A stretch of 64,000 nucleotides of DNA from DATKFM01 sp963810485 (GCA_963810485.1 CAWENQ010000004.1:744001-808000), one strand, 5' to 3'; positions 7,765 through 18,179 are shown, counted from the first letter of the stretch. Notes: a model not told the origin generated them from the letters alone. Made by a program: numbers and translations.

Positions 7765-9044
7765 GTGCATTCCAGTACCGGGACGGCCAGCTCCACGCTG
7801 AAGCCGTCGCTGTGGCGCGCGCCGCCGAAGCTGTCGGCACGCCGTTCTATTGCTATTCCACGGCGGCGCTGCAGGACGAATACCGCACTTTCGATGCGGC
7901 CTTCGCCAAGATTCCGCACATGATCTGCTACTCGCTGAAAGCCAACAACAACCTGGCCGTCATGCGTACGCTTCTGGAGCTGGGCGCGGGCGCCGATGTG
8001 GTGTCGGCCGGCGAGATGCACTGCGCGCTCGCCGCCGGCGTTCCCGCCGACAAGATCGTCTTCGCCGGCGTCGGCAAGACCGCAGCGGAAATGGCGGCGG
8101 CGCTGGATGTCGGGATCCTGCAGTTCAATGTCGAATCGATCCCGGAGCTGGAGCTGCTGAACCAAGTCGCCGTCAGCAAGAACAAGCGGGCGCCGGTGGC
8201 GCTGCGGCTCAATCCCGACGTGGATGCCCGCACCCACGCCAAGATCTCCACCGGGAAATCGGAGAACAAGTTCGGCATCGAGCTCAGCCAGGCCGCGGCC
8301 GCCTATGCCCAGGCGGCCGCCGCACCTGGCCTCGAGCCGGTGGGCCTCGCCCTGCATATCGGCTCGCAACTCGCCGACCTGTCGCCCTACCGCGCCGCTT
8401 TCGGCAAGCTCGCGGCCATGGCGGTCGAACTCAAGCAAAGCGGCCTGCCGGTGAAGCACCTGGATCTCGGCGGCGGCCTGGGCATCGCCTATGAAAGCGA
8501 AAATCCACCCTCTCTGGCCGAGTATGCAGGGATCGTGGAGCAGACGGTCGGGAAGCTGGGCCTGCCCGTCATCTTCGAGCCCGGACGGCGGCTGATCGGC
8601 AATGCCGGCATCCTGGTCACCCGCGTGACCTATGTGAAGGAGGGGGTGAACCGCACTTTCATCATCACCGACGCGGCGATGAACGACCTGATCCGTCCCA
8701 TGCTCTATGAGGCCTACCACGATATCGTGCCGGTGGCGCAAGCCAGGCCCGGCGGCCAGAGCCGCAAAGTGGATATCGTCGGCCCGATCTGCGAAAGCAC
8801 CGATATCTTCGCCGAACAACGGCCGATGCCACCCCTGGCGGCCGGCGATCTGCTCGCCATATCTTCGACAGGCGCCTATGGTGCCGTCATGGCCTCATCC
8901 TACAATCTCCGGCCGCTGGCCCCGGAAGTTATGGTAAACGGTCACGAATTTGCGATTGTTCGCCCCCGGCCGACCTATGCTGATATGATTGGCCGGGACC
9001 GCCTGCCGGGCTGGTTTGCCGCCGGCGACAAGGCCAAGAAATGA
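7761..9044 (+). CDS. lysA: Diaminopimelate decarboxylase
   Basis: This PLP enzyme decarboxylates meso-diaminopimelate to lysine. The 427-residue protein has the PLP lysine in YSLKANNN (K60), the HIGSQ motif, the glycine loop LGGGLGI, EPGRRLIGNAG, and the active-site cysteine in CESTD. It overlaps the lptM stop by four bases and its own stop overlaps a downstream ATG, so translation is probably coupled through the operon. Confidence 0.96.
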   Translation: MSAFQYRDGQLHAEAVAVARAAEAVGTPFYCYSTAALQDEYRTFDAAFAKIPHMICYSLKANNNLAVMRTLLELGAGADVVSAGEMHCALAAGVPADKIVFAGVGKTAAEMAAALDVGILQFNVESIPELELLNQVAVSKNKRAPVALRLNPDVDARTHAKISTGKSENKFGIELSQAAAAYAQAAAAPGLEPVGLALHIGSQLADLSPYRAAFGKLAAMAVELKQSGLPVKHLDLGGGLGIAYESENPPSLAEYAGIVEQTVGKLGLPVIFEPGRRLIGNAGILVTRVTYVKEGVNRTFIITDAAMNDLIRPMLYEAYHDIVPVAQARPGGQSRKVDIVGPICESTDIFAEQRPMPPLAAGDLLAISSTGAYGAVMASSYNLRPLAPEVMVNGHEFAIVRPRPTYADMIGRDRLPGWFAAGDKAKK

Positions 9045-11552
9045 TGGAGCGTTCCGATAGATTATCGGCAGACATCCCAGGACCGCCGCACCGACGATAG
9101 CCTGTCGCCGGGCTACCGTATCTATGGCGCCCGCCTGGCGCTGTGGTGGGAGCGCGCCTGGTTTTGCCTGTGGCCCGTGCTCTGCGTCGCCTCCACTTTC
9201 CTGATCATCTCGCTGTTCTCGCTGCTCCCGGCCCTCAATGGCTGGCTGCATCTGCTGGTCCTGATCGGCTTCGGACTGGCCTTCGCCTATGCCGTCGGCT
9301 GGCTCATCCCCGGACTGCGGCGGCCGAGCCGGCAAGAGGCCATCCGCCGTCTGGAACAGGTGAACGAGCTGGAGCACCGGCCGCTGACCCGGATCGAGGA
9401 CAGGCTGGCCACCAGCAACACAGATCCCGAGGCCGCCGCGTTGTGGGACTTCTACCGGCGCCGCACCAAATCGGAGATCGGCAATCTGCGCATTGGCGCG
9501 CCGCATCCGAATATCGTGGCGAAAGACCCGTTCGCCCTGCGCGCGATCCTGGGCCTGCTGCTGATCGTGGCATTGATCGTCGGCTGGAAGGACGCCCCGG
9601 AACGGATCGCGCGGTCCTTCGTCCCGACGCTGTCCGGCTTCGATTTCGGCGATGGCGTGACCGTGACATTGTCGATCACGCCGCCGGCCTACACCAATGT
9701 GGCGCCGCTGTTCCTGGAAAAGCGCCCTTCGGCCGAGGAAACGGAAGGCACGGCGCAGGCTGCGGCCACGGAGATCCATGTTCCCACTGGCAGCCTGGTG
9801 CTGGCTCAGCTTCAGGGCCTGTCGGAAACGCCGACCCTGCTGCTGGGCGACGGCAAAGTTGCCTTCGAGCCGCTGGAGCCCGGCACCTTCCAGGGCAAGG
9901 GTGAGATCAAGACCGGCACGCGGCTCGGCGTCGCCGTCGAAGATACGGAGATCGCCGGCTGGCCCATCGTCGTCATTCCTGACAATGTGCCGTCCATTGC
10001 GTTCGCCGCGCAGCCGGGCGCCAGTGAGCGCTTCGCGTTGCGGCTGATCTACAAGGCGGCCGATGACTACGGCATCCAGTCGGTGACCGCGATCATCCGC
10101 CGCGCCGATAAGCAGAATGGCCCCGGCAACATCGCGCAGATCGACTTGCGGCTGCCACTGCCGGGTGTCGATCCGAAGAAGGCGCAGCAGGCGAGTTTCC
10201 ACGATCTGACGCCCCATCCCTGGGCCGGTCTGCCGGTCGAGATCCAGCTTTCCGCTACCGACGCCCTGGGCCAGACCGGCCGCAGCGCCTGGGTCAAGAC
10301 CACGCTGCCGGAGCGGTTGTTCAATCACCCGGTGGCGGCGGCGGTCGCCGAACAGCGTAAGCATCTGATGTTTACGCCGGCGGAAGCCGAGAGCGTCGCG
10401 CGGCGCCTCTACAGCATCGGCGCCCAGCCGCAGCTCTACAACGACGACCTGATCGCCGTGCTGGCGTTCGAAGTCGCCATTGACCGCCTGGCCATCGCCG
10501 CGAACTCGCAGATGATCACCGCCGCGGAGCGCACGGAAGAGATCGCCAGCGTCGTCGATCTGCTGTGGGACCTGGCGCTGCGCATCGAGGAAGGCGAGTT
10601 CGCCATGGCGGAGAAGCAGCTGCGCTCGCTGCAGGAGGCCCTGCAGAAGGCGCTGGCGGAGAATGCTTCCGACGAAGAAGTGCAGAAGCTGATGGACGAG
10701 CTTCAGGAGGCGATGGATCGTTATGTCGACGCCCTGAAGGACAAGATGGACCGGGAGCCGCGCGGCCCGCGCTCGCGGCCGCAGATGAATTCCGACACGG
10801 TGGAAATGCGGCGCGAGGATCTGCAGAAAATGCTCGAGCGCGCCCGCGATCTGGCAAAGTCGGGCAACCGCGACGCCGCGCGCGAACTCCTGGCGCAGAT
10901 GCAGCAGATGCTGGAAAGCCTGCAGACCCAGCAAACGGCCGGCAACATGAGCGAAGACATGGAAAAAGCCATGCAGATGCTGGAGGACATGGACCAGCTC
11001 ATGGACAAGCAGCAGGAGCTGATGGATCAGACCTTCCGCGACTCCCAGCAGCAGCAGGAAGGCGATCAACCGATGCAGGGCGCCGCACAGCGAAAGCTGC
11101 AGCAGGAAGCGCTGCGGGATGCGACGGGCCAGATGATGCGGGACTATGCCGACATGTTCGGCGAGGTGCCGCCGTCGCTCGGCCGCGCCGAGGGTAACAT
11201 GCGGGAATCCTCAAAGGCCCTGGGCGAAGGCCGTCCGCAGGATGCGCTGCAGCCGCAGTCCCAGGCGCTGACCGATCTGCAACAGGCCATGCAGGAGATG
11301 ACCAACGCCATGGCGCAGGCCTTGCAGGGCCAGCCGGGACAGGATCCGCGCAATCAGACCGGTCTCGGCGATGATCCGCTCGACCGCGACGGCAACGGCA
11401 TGGACGATTTCCTCGGCAATGTGGATATACCGGATCAGCCCGACATGCAGCGGGCGCAGGAGATCCTCGAAGAGCTGCGCCGGCGGGCCAGCGAACGCTC
11501 GCGGCCGAAGCTTGAGCGCGAATACATCGACCGTCTGCTCAAGCAGTTCTAG
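9041..11552 (+). CDS. TIGR02302/DUF4175 membrane protein (one apparent +1 frameshift near 9055)
   Basis: This large alphaproteobacterial envelope protein has two N-terminal membrane helices (from about 9180 and again near 9530), a beta-rich domain, and a long Gln/Met-rich coiled-coil region (10.6-11.3 kb) with repeats such as QMQQMLESLQTQQ. It ends in RPKLEREYIDRLLKQF. The first in-frame start is a GTG at 9177, inside conserved hydrophobic sequence. The ATG at 9041, which overlaps the lysA stop as ATGA, reads MMERS and joins the main frame if one base near 9055 is removed, giving YRIYGARLALWWERAW before the first helix. I infer the true start is 9041. Its function is unknown. Confidence 0.8.
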
Positions 11553-11564
11553 GCGCCACAGCTC

Positions 11565-12227
11565 CTACTTCAGGCCGCTGCCGACAAAGGTGATCTGCGA
11601 GCGTTCGAACGCTTCCGGCGGATTGATCGCCTCGGTGCGGAAGCGGACGAATTCGCCGGGGCCGACCACATCCTGATCGACCGCGAAGGTCCAATCGAAC
11701 AGGCTGCGTTTATCGGCGTCCAGCAGGCTGGCGCGCAGGCCGGGCAGCAGTTGCGGCATGTCGGAATTGTTGACGATCTTGCCCTCGAGCACGAGCACCG
11801 TGAGACCCGCCAGCGGCTGCTCCACCAAGCGCACATCCTGCACTTCCAATGTCGAAGTCGGAACGCCGATGATATCGCCGATCAATTCGTAAACGCGTTT
11901 GGTGGACGGCCAGGTGTCCATGATTTTTTCCCGGCCGAAATAGCCGACGCCGGTACCGACGATCAGGCCGGCGATGGCGGCAGCGACGGCCGCCACGGGC
12001 CAGCGGCGGCGGCGCGGCTGATAGCGCACCGGCAGGCCGAAATTCGGCGCCGGCGGCAAACCGGGAGGCGGCGGCGGCGCAACATCGATTCGCCTCGGCT
12101 GATCCGCCGGCGGCGTCTGCATCCAGCTATGACGGCATTTCGCGCAACGCACGACTCGACCTGTCTCGCCGAGGACAGTCGCATCGATCAGGTAGCGCGT
12201 CTTGCATGCCGAGCAAGAAACGATCAT
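11565..12227 (-). CDS. MJ0042-type zinc-ribbon membrane protein
   Basis: This 220-residue protein begins with a zinc ribbon (CSACKTRYLI...VRCAKCRHSW, with two CxxC pairs), then a Pro-rich linker, one membrane helix at about residues 79-98, and a C-terminal DUF3426-like domain that ends in FRTEAINPPEAFERSQITFVGSGLK. This family regularly lies next to ftsE in alphaproteobacteria, and here it diverges from ftsE across 172 bases. Its role is unknown; a link to cell envelope or division is inferred only from position. Confidence 0.85.
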   Translation of the reverse strand: MIVSCSACKTRYLIDATVLGETGRVVRCAKCRHSWMQTPPADQPRRIDVAPPPPPGLPPAPNFGLPVRYQPRRRRWPVAAVAAAIAGLIVGTGVGYFGREKIMDTWPSTKRVYELIGDIIGVPTSTLEVQDVRLVEQPLAGLTVLVLEGKIVNNSDMPQLLPGLRASLLDADKRSLFDWTFAVDQDVVGPGEFVRFRTEAINPPEAFERSQITFVGSGLK

Positions 12228-12399
12228 CTAGTTGCCATGGCTGTGATTCTTGCCAGCACCGGTGTATCGCTGAGTCGCGGCCGGCGCAAGTTTTCCCACT
12301 GCTGCCAAGCCGTTGCCGGTGCCTTCTGGACGGGCCGGACTCGCATATGTCATTCTCCGGCCACAGTTTTGACGGTCGCGGCAACCGGGGACAGCCACC

Positions 12400-13077
12400 T
12401 TGGTTCTATTTGAAAATGTAAACCTTCGTTACGGCGACGGCCCCGCGATCCTGCAGCAGGTTTCCTTCACGCTGGCGCCGGGTTCGTTTCATTTCATCGT
12501 CGGTGCCAGCGGCGCCGGCAAATCGTCGCTGCTGCGCATGATGTATCTGGCGCAGAAGCCGACCAGCGGCCGCGTCAACCTGTTCGGCCAGGAGGTCGAT
12601 CAGCTCAAGCGCCACAACCGGCCGCTGCTGCGCCGCCGCGTCGGCGTGGTGTTCCAGGATTTCCGCCTGCTGCCCCATCTGTCGGCGCTGGACAACGTGG
12701 CGTTGCCGCTGCGCGTCGCCGGCGTGGCCGAGAATAAAATCCGCGACCATGTGACCGAGCTGCTGAAGTGGGTCGGGCTGGCCGACCATGTGGATGCGCT
12801 GCCTGCCACGCTGTCGGGCGGACAGCAGCAGCGCGTCGCCATTGCCCGCGCCGTCATCACGCGGCCGAGCCTGCTGTTGGCCGACGAGCCGACGGGCAAT
12901 CTGGACGACGCCATCGCCGTGCGGCTGATGTACCTGTTCGGCGAACTGAACAAGGTGGGCACGACCATCGTCGTCGCCACCCACAGCGAGCGCCTGGTGC
13001 AGCAGTTCTCCCATCGCCAGCTCCGGATCGAGCAGGGACATGTCCGGCTGATCCCGCCGCGCTCCGAGGCCGCCTAG
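12400..13077 (+). CDS. ftsE: Cell division ATP-binding protein FtsE
   Basis: This is the ATPase of the FtsEX complex, which controls peptidoglycan hydrolases at the division site. The 225-residue protein has Walker A GASGAGKS (about 36-43), the Q-loop VVFQDFRLL, the ABC signature LSGGQQQR, Walker B LLLADEPTGNLD and the switch His in ATHS. The start is TTG at 12400 (MVLFENV), and no ATG fits. It is followed by ftsX after one base. Confidence 0.94.
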   Translation: MVLFENVNLRYGDGPAILQQVSFTLAPGSFHFIVGASGAGKSSLLRMMYLAQKPTSGRVNLFGQEVDQLKRHNRPLLRRRVGVVFQDFRLLPHLSALDNVALPLRVAGVAENKIRDHVTELLKWVGLADHVDALPATLSGGQQQRVAIARAVITRPSLLLADEPTGNLDDAIAVRLMYLFGELNKVGTTIVVATHSERLVQQFSHRQLRIEQGHVRLIPPRSEAA

Positions 13078-13078
13078 G

Positions 13079-13954
13079 ATGCGGCTGTTTCGGTCCGACC
13101 TGCCGCTTGCGGGAGACGCCTCCGGGCGCTTCCTGCCCTGGATCATCGGCTGCATGGTTTATCTCGCGGCCCTGGCGGTGGCTGCAGCGCTGTCGGCGGA
13201 TAATCTTGCCGAGCGCTGGCATGCGGATCTGGCGGGCCGCTTCACTGTCGAATTGCCGCCCTCGCCGCCGTCAGACGAGAAAGAGGCGAAGCTCCGGAAC
13301 ATCACCGGCTTCCTGTCGACGATCGAAGGCGTCATCGCCGTGAAGCTGGTGGGCGACAGCGAGAAAGCGGCGCTGCTGCGGCCCTGGCTCGGCGGCATCG
13401 AACTGCCTGACGATATCGCGCTGCCCGATCTCATCGTCGTCGAGGCGGACAAGGCGGTCGATCTGGCGAAGGTCTCGGTCGATCTCGTCGCCATCGATCC
13501 TGCGATCCGCGTCGACGACCACGCGAACTGGAATGGCGATCTTCTGGCCTTCAGCAATTCGATGAAGATCCTGGCGCTGATCGTGCTGTCGCTGATCGCG
13601 CTGGCAGCGGTATCGACCGTGATCTTCGTCACCCGCACGGGCCTTGCGATCCACCGGCGGGTGATCGAGATCGTGCATCTGGTGGGCGCCCAGGACTTCT
13701 ACATCGCCCGCCAGTTCCTGTTCCATGCCCTGCGGCTCGGCCTGGCCGGCGGTGCGGTGGGCGCGGCGCTGGCCGCAGCGACCTGGCTGGGCCTGCAGCG
13801 ATGGCTGAGCAGCGGCGGCAGCGGCCTGTTGCCGTCCCTGGCGCTGTCGACCGCCGACTGGCTGGCGGTGGCGGCGGTGCCGGTCGCGTTGGCCGTCGTC
13901 GCCATGTTCACGGCGCAAGCGACCGTGATGATCCTTTTGGGGCGCGAACCGTGA
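13079..13954 (+). CDS. ftsX: Cell division protein FtsX
   Basis: This is the membrane partner of FtsE. The 291-residue protein has the expected plan: an N-terminal helix (about 22-40), a periplasmic domain of some 130 residues, then three helices near 160-182, 217-240 and 262-285. The sequence between helices 2 and 3 (VIEIVHLVGAQDFYIARQFLFHALRLGL) is typical. It follows ftsE by one base. Confidence 0.93.
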   Translation: MRLFRSDLPLAGDASGRFLPWIIGCMVYLAALAVAAALSADNLAERWHADLAGRFTVELPPSPPSDEKEAKLRNITGFLSTIEGVIAVKLVGDSEKAALLRPWLGGIELPDDIALPDLIVVEADKAVDLAKVSVDLVAIDPAIRVDDHANWNGDLLAFSNSMKILALIVLSLIALAAVSTVIFVTRTGLAIHRRVIEIVHLVGAQDFYIARQFLFHALRLGLAGGAVGAALAAATWLGLQRWLSSGGSGLLPSLALSTADWLAVAAVPVALAVVAMFTAQATVMILLGREP

Positions 13955-14054
13955 CGTTGGCGGCGGATGCCCCTGCGGGAACGCTGGGAACGCCGATCCC
14001 GACTCCGCTAGCAACTGGCCGGCAGTTTCCCCGGATTCCGAAGTTCACGGCATC

Positions 14055-14732
14055 ATGAGCCGCAAGAAACGCATTTTCGGCACCCGCCGCCGATTCGCCG
14101 GGCCGCGGCGCCGGGGCCGCTGGCTGATGCGCGTCGGCATGCCCCTGTTCGCCGCGGCCATCGCCTGGCTGCTGGGGCTGGTGCTGTTCGCCGAAACAAT
14201 TCCCACGCGGCCGAGCGACGACCGGACGCCGGCCGACGCGATCGTCGTGCTGACCGGCGGCAGCGACCGCCTGAAGGAAGGCCTGCAGCTGCTGGCCCAG
14301 GGCGAGGGCAAGCAGCTGCTGATCTCAGGCGTCCACGCCAACACCGACATACCGGCCCTGCTGCAGACGGCCGACCTCGCCGCAGATCTGCAGCCTTCAA
14401 CCGAGACCATCGGATGCTGCATCACCGTCGGCTACGAGGCCGGCGACACCACAGGCAATGCGGAGGAAAGCGCCCGCTGGATGGCGGAGCGCGACCTGCA
14501 TACCCTGCGCTTGGTGACCGCCGACTATCACATGCCGCGCAGCCTGCTGGAGTTCCACGCGGCGATGCCCGAAGTGAGGATCCTGCCGCACCCGGTGTTT
14601 CCGGAGACCGTGAAGCGCGATCAATGGTATCTCTGGCCAGGCACCACCAGCCTGATCATCCGCGAGTATCACAAGTATCTGCTGGCGACGCTGCGCATCC
14701 GGCTGGGCGGACTCTTCAACGGTTCGAACTGA
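14055..14732 (+). CDS. YdcF-family (DUF218) membrane protein
   Basis: This 225-residue protein has a basic N-terminus, one membrane helix (about 25-48) and a DUF218 domain with ADAIVVLTGGSDRL, LLISGVHANTDI, GNAEESARW and VTADYHMPRSLLEF. Members include SanA, ElyC and YdcF, which act in envelope integrity, but the reaction is not settled. It lies between ftsX (100-base gap) and the acyltransferase (24 bases), an order conserved in related bacteria. Confidence 0.88.
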   Translation: MSRKKRIFGTRRRFAGPRRRGRWLMRVGMPLFAAAIAWLLGLVLFAETIPTRPSDDRTPADAIVVLTGGSDRLKEGLQLLAQGEGKQLLISGVHANTDIPALLQTADLAADLQPSTETIGCCITVGYEAGDTTGNAEESARWMAERDLHTLRLVTADYHMPRSLLEFHAAMPEVRILPHPVFPETVKRDQWYLWPGTTSLIIREYHKYLLATLRIRLGGLFNGSN

Positions 14733-14756
14733 CTTCCTCACCGCAAGGCAGACCGA

Positions 14757-15473
14757 ATGATCTTCATCCGCTCGCTGCTGTTCAATGTCGCCTTCTACCT
14801 CTGGACATCGGTCATGTTCCTGCTGTCGCTGCCGGCGCTCTTGCTGCCGGCGGGCGCGGTGTGGGGGTTGGGCCGTGTCTGGGTCTGCGGCACGGTGCTG
14901 CTGCTGCGCATCTTCGTCGGGCTGACCCATGAGGTGCGCGGTCTCGCCCACCGGCTGCCGGGGGCGGCGCTCTACGCGGTGAAGCACCAATCGGCCTGGG
15001 ACACGCTGGTCTTCGCCCTGCTGCTGGACCGGCCGGCCATCGTCCTGAAGCAGGAGCTGCTGAACCTGCCGCTCTTCGGCTGGTACATGCGCAAATGCCG
15101 GATGATCCCCGTTGACCGCAAGGGCCGGGCCACCGCCCTCAAGCGCATGGCCGCCGATGCGCGGGACCGTGCAGCCGCCGGCCGGCCGATCCTGATCTTT
15201 CCGGAGGGTACCCGCGTGACGCCGGGCCAGCGCCGCCCCTATCAGCCGGGCGCGGCGGCGCTTTATGGCGCCCTCGGCCTGCCGGTAGTGCCGGTGGCGC
15301 TCAATTCCGGCCTGTTCTGGGGCCGCCAGAGCTTCCACAAGCGGCCCGGGCGGATCGTGGTGGAGTTCCTGCCGCCGATCGCGCCGGGCCTGGATCGCCG
15401 AATTTTCATGGCCGAACTGGAAGCGGCAATCGAAACCGCCTCTGACCGGCTGGCAGCCATCGCAATTCGTTAA
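14757..15473 (+). CDS. 1-acyl-sn-glycerol-3-phosphate acyltransferase-like protein (PlsC family)
   Basis: This 238-residue membrane acyltransferase has an N-terminal hydrophobic helix, the catalytic HX4D motif in KHQSAWDT (about residue 81), the substrate motif FPEGTR (about 149-154) and the phosphate-binding PVVPVALNSG stretch. PlsC makes phosphatidic acid from lysophosphatidic acid. The ydcF-plsC order next to ftsEX suggests a housekeeping envelope role. Confidence 0.88.
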   Translation: MIFIRSLLFNVAFYLWTSVMFLLSLPALLLPAGAVWGLGRVWVCGTVLLLRIFVGLTHEVRGLAHRLPGAALYAVKHQSAWDTLVFALLLDRPAIVLKQELLNLPLFGWYMRKCRMIPVDRKGRATALKRMAADARDRAAAGRPILIFPEGTRVTPGQRRPYQPGAAALYGALGLPVVPVALNSGLFWGRQSFHKRPGRIVVEFLPPIAPGLDRRIFMAELEAAIETASDRLAAIAIR

Positions 15474-15490
15474 CCATCTTTGGCAACACT

Positions 15491-15686
15491 TGTGGGTAAT
15501 CCTGTGGGCAAGCCTCGGCGGTTGTGAATTGGGCCGGAAAAATCCCGGTAATGCTGTGGATGAATCGGGAAAAAGGCTGTTTTTCAAGGGGGTCTCGTTT
15601 CCGCCGGATGGCAACCCGCTGTGGAAACATTTAGGGAACGGATTATTGACCGCAACAATCATCAGGCGTAGTGTTTCTTATCCAGA
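15491..15686. promoter_or_regulatory. Cluster of DnaA-box-like 9-mers and promoter upstream of nrdJ
   Basis: Within the 285-base gap before nrdJ there are three 9-mers differing by one base from the DnaA box TTATCCACA or its complement: TGTGGGTAA (15491-15499), TGTGGATGA (15555-15563) and TTATCCAGA (15678-15686). A two-mismatch copy, TGTGGAAAC, is at 15620-15628. A promoter-like pair TTGACC (15646-15651), 17 bases, TAGTGT (15669-15674) lies beside the last box. DnaA control of ribonucleotide reductase genes is known in other bacteria; its occurrence here is inference. Confidence 0.4.
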
Positions 15687-15758
15687 CCCATCCCCTCGGT
15701 CCGGGCCCGGTGCGCCAAATCCGGGCGGCGTGGCTTTTTTTGTTGAACGGATAAAGCG

Positions 15759-18092
15759 ATGGCGCAGGTAGCGGCGATCTCCCAGCAGATTTGGGACATG
15801 AAATACCGGCTGAAAGCGCCGGGTGGCGGCGCCGTCGACAAGACCATCGAGGACAGCTGGCGCCGGGTGGCGACGGCGCTCGCCTCGGTGGAGAAGGAGC
15901 CTGCGCTCTGGGCCGACCGGTTCTACGACGCGCTGAGGGATTTCCGCTTCCTGCCCGCCGGTCGCATCCTGGCCGGCGCCGGCGCCAACCGCACGGTGAC
16001 GCTGTTCAACTGCTTCGTCATGGGCACGATCCCCGACGACATGGGCGGCATCTTCACCGGCCTGCGGGAAGCGGCGCTGACCATGCAGCAGGGCGGCGGC
16101 ATCGGCTACGATTTCTCGACGCTGCGCCCGCGCGGCGCGCCGGTGAAGGGCGTGGGCGCGGACGCCTCGGGCCCGCTCTCCTTCATGGATGTGTGGGACG
16201 CCATGTGCCGCACCATCATGAGCGCCGGCCACCGCCGCGGCGCCATGATGGCGACGCTGCGCTGCGACCATCCGGATATCGAGGCCTTCATCGAGGCCAA
16301 GCGCGAGCCCGGCCGCCTGCGCATGTTCAATCTCTCGGTGCTGGTCACCGACGCCTTCATGACCGCGATCAAGGAAGACGCGCCCTGGGAGCTGAAATTC
16401 TCGGGCACCACCTTCAAGGTGCTGCGCGCGCGGGATCTCTGGGACAGGATCATGCGCGCGACCTACGCCTATGCCGAGCCCGGCGTGATCTTCATCGACC
16501 GCATCAACCGGCGGAACAATCTGAACTACTGCGAGACCATCAGCGCGACGAATCCCTGCGGCGAGCAGCCGCTGCCGCCCTACGGCGCCTGTCTGCTGGG
16601 GTCGGTCAATCTGGCGGCGCTAGTGAAGGAGCCGTTCACCGACAAGGCGCATATCGACGCGAAGGAGTTCGAAGACCTCGCGCGCATCGCCGTGCGCATG
16701 ATGGACAATGTCACGGATGTCTCGGGCTTCCCGCTGCCGCAGCAGAATGAGGAAGCGCAGGCCAAGCGCCGCATCGGGCTGGGCGTCACCGGCCTCGCTG
16801 ACGCGCTGATCATGTGCCAGTTGCGCTATGGCTCCGCCGCTTCGGTGGCGATGACGGAAGTGTGGATGCGGGCGCTGCGCCGCGCCGCCTACCTGGCTTC
16901 GGTCGAGCTGGCGAAGGAGAAAGGCGCCTTCCCGCTCTACGACAAGGACAAGTACCTGGCCGGCGAAAGCATTGGCGAACTGGAAGAAGACGTGCGCGAC
17001 GGCATCGCCGCCAATGGCATCCGCAACGCACTGCTCACCTCCATCGCGCCGACGGGCACCATCTCGCTGTTCGCCGACAACGTGTCCTCTGGCTTGGAGC
17101 CGGTGTTCAGCTTCAAATACACGCGCAATGTGCTGATGCCCGACGGCAGCCGGCAGAGCGAGGAAGTCAGCGATCACGCCTACCGCCTGTTCCGCCGCCT
17201 GAAGGGCGAGACGGCGCCGCTGCCCGATTACTTCGTCGATTCGCAGCAGCTCTCGCCCGGCGATCATGTGATCATGCAGGCGGCAGTGCAGAAATACATC
17301 GACAGCTCGATCTCCAAGACCATCAATTGCCCGGCCGACCTCTCCTTCGAAGCATTCAAGGACGTCTATCTCCAGGCCTATGAACTCGGCTGCAAGGGCT
17401 GCACCACCTATCGCCCGAACGAGATCACCGGCGCGGTGCTGGAAGTGAAGGACGGCAAGAAGCCGGAGTCGCCGCAGCAGGCGGAATTGCCGCTGCCCGC
17501 CGCCCAATCGCGGCCGAAGGACATGTACGAGGCCGGCGGCGTGATCTACATGACACGCCCGCTCGACCGGCCGGAGGCGCTGCCGGGCCAGACCTACAAG
17601 CTGCGCTGGCCGGAGAGCGAGCACGCCGTCTATGTCACGATCAACGACGTGATCCAGGACGGCCGGCGGCGGCCGTTCGAGATCTTCATCAACTCCAAGA
17701 ACATGGAGCACTATGCCTGGACCGTCGGCCTCACGCGCATGATCAGCGCCGTGTTCCGCCGCGGCGGCGATGTCTCCTTCGTGGTGGAGGAGCTGAAGGC
17801 GGTGTTCGATCCCCGCGGCGGCTACTGGATTGAGGGGCACTATGTGCCCTCGCTGCTGGCGGCCCTGGGCGAAATCATCGAACGGCACATGATCGACATC
17901 GGCTTCATGACCGATCCCCGGCGCGAGCAGCGGGAGATGGTGGCCCAACTGGAACGCAAGGTGGTGAACCTCAACAGCCAGGACGCCACCGACGCCCGGC
18001 TGCCCCGCTGCCCGAAATGCAGCCAACCGGCGCTGATCCGCCAGGAAGGCTGCGACCTCTGCACCAGCTGCGGCTACAGCAAATGCGGCTGA
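15759..18092 (+). CDS. nrdJ: Adenosylcobalamin-dependent ribonucleotide reductase (class II)
   Basis: This enzyme reduces ribonucleotides to deoxyribonucleotides using an adenosylcobalamin radical, so it works with or without oxygen. The 777-residue protein has the active-site sequences LFNCFVMG, QGGGIGYDFS, NPCGEQPLPPYGACLLGSVNLAAL and APTGTISLFADNVSSGLEP, the Gly-rich radical region, and a C-terminal zinc-like tail CPKCSQPAL...CDLCTSCGYSKCG that carries the redox cysteines. No class I subunits occur in this window. It has its own promoter region with possible DnaA boxes. Confidence 0.96.
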   Translation: MAQVAAISQQIWDMKYRLKAPGGGAVDKTIEDSWRRVATALASVEKEPALWADRFYDALRDFRFLPAGRILAGAGANRTVTLFNCFVMGTIPDDMGGIFTGLREAALTMQQGGGIGYDFSTLRPRGAPVKGVGADASGPLSFMDVWDAMCRTIMSAGHRRGAMMATLRCDHPDIEAFIEAKREPGRLRMFNLSVLVTDAFMTAIKEDAPWELKFSGTTFKVLRARDLWDRIMRATYAYAEPGVIFIDRINRRNNLNYCETISATNPCGEQPLPPYGACLLGSVNLAALVKEPFTDKAHIDAKEFEDLARIAVRMMDNVTDVSGFPLPQQNEEAQAKRRIGLGVTGLADALIMCQLRYGSAASVAMTEVWMRALRRAAYLASVELAKEKGAFPLYDKDKYLAGESIGELEEDVRDGIAANGIRNALLTSIAPTGTISLFADNVSSGLEPVFSFKYTRNVLMPDGSRQSEEVSDHAYRLFRRLKGETAPLPDYFVDSQQLSPGDHVIMQAAVQKYIDSSISKTINCPADLSFEAFKDVYLQAYELGCKGCTTYRPNEITGAVLEVKDGKKPESPQQAELPLPAAQSRPKDMYEAGGVIYMTRPLDRPEALPGQTYKLRWPESEHAVYVTINDVIQDGRRRPFEIFINSKNMEHYAWTVGLTRMISAVFRRGGDVSFVVEELKAVFDPRGGYWIEGHYVPSLLAALGEIIERHMIDIGFMTDPRREQREMVAQLERKVVNLNSQDATDARLPRCPKCSQPALIRQEGCDLCTSCGYSKCG

Positions 18093-18179
18093 TCAATGCT
18101 TTATAGGGCGTTAACCAAGGATTAGCTCTCTTGCGGGAAGATGCGCGCCGCCGGTTCGCGCAAGCCAGAGAGAGCGCCC

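Noticed and set aside
8895..11069. Long open frame on the - strand opposite lysA and the DUF4175 gene
   Set aside because: Antisense shadow: rich in His, Arg and Gln runs that mirror the coding strand, with no domain.
15474..15758. Replication origin or cobalamin riboswitch upstream of nrdJ
   Set aside because: DnaA-like boxes alone, without an AT-rich unwinding region or origin-type neighbours, do not make an origin, and no B12-box pattern was seen.
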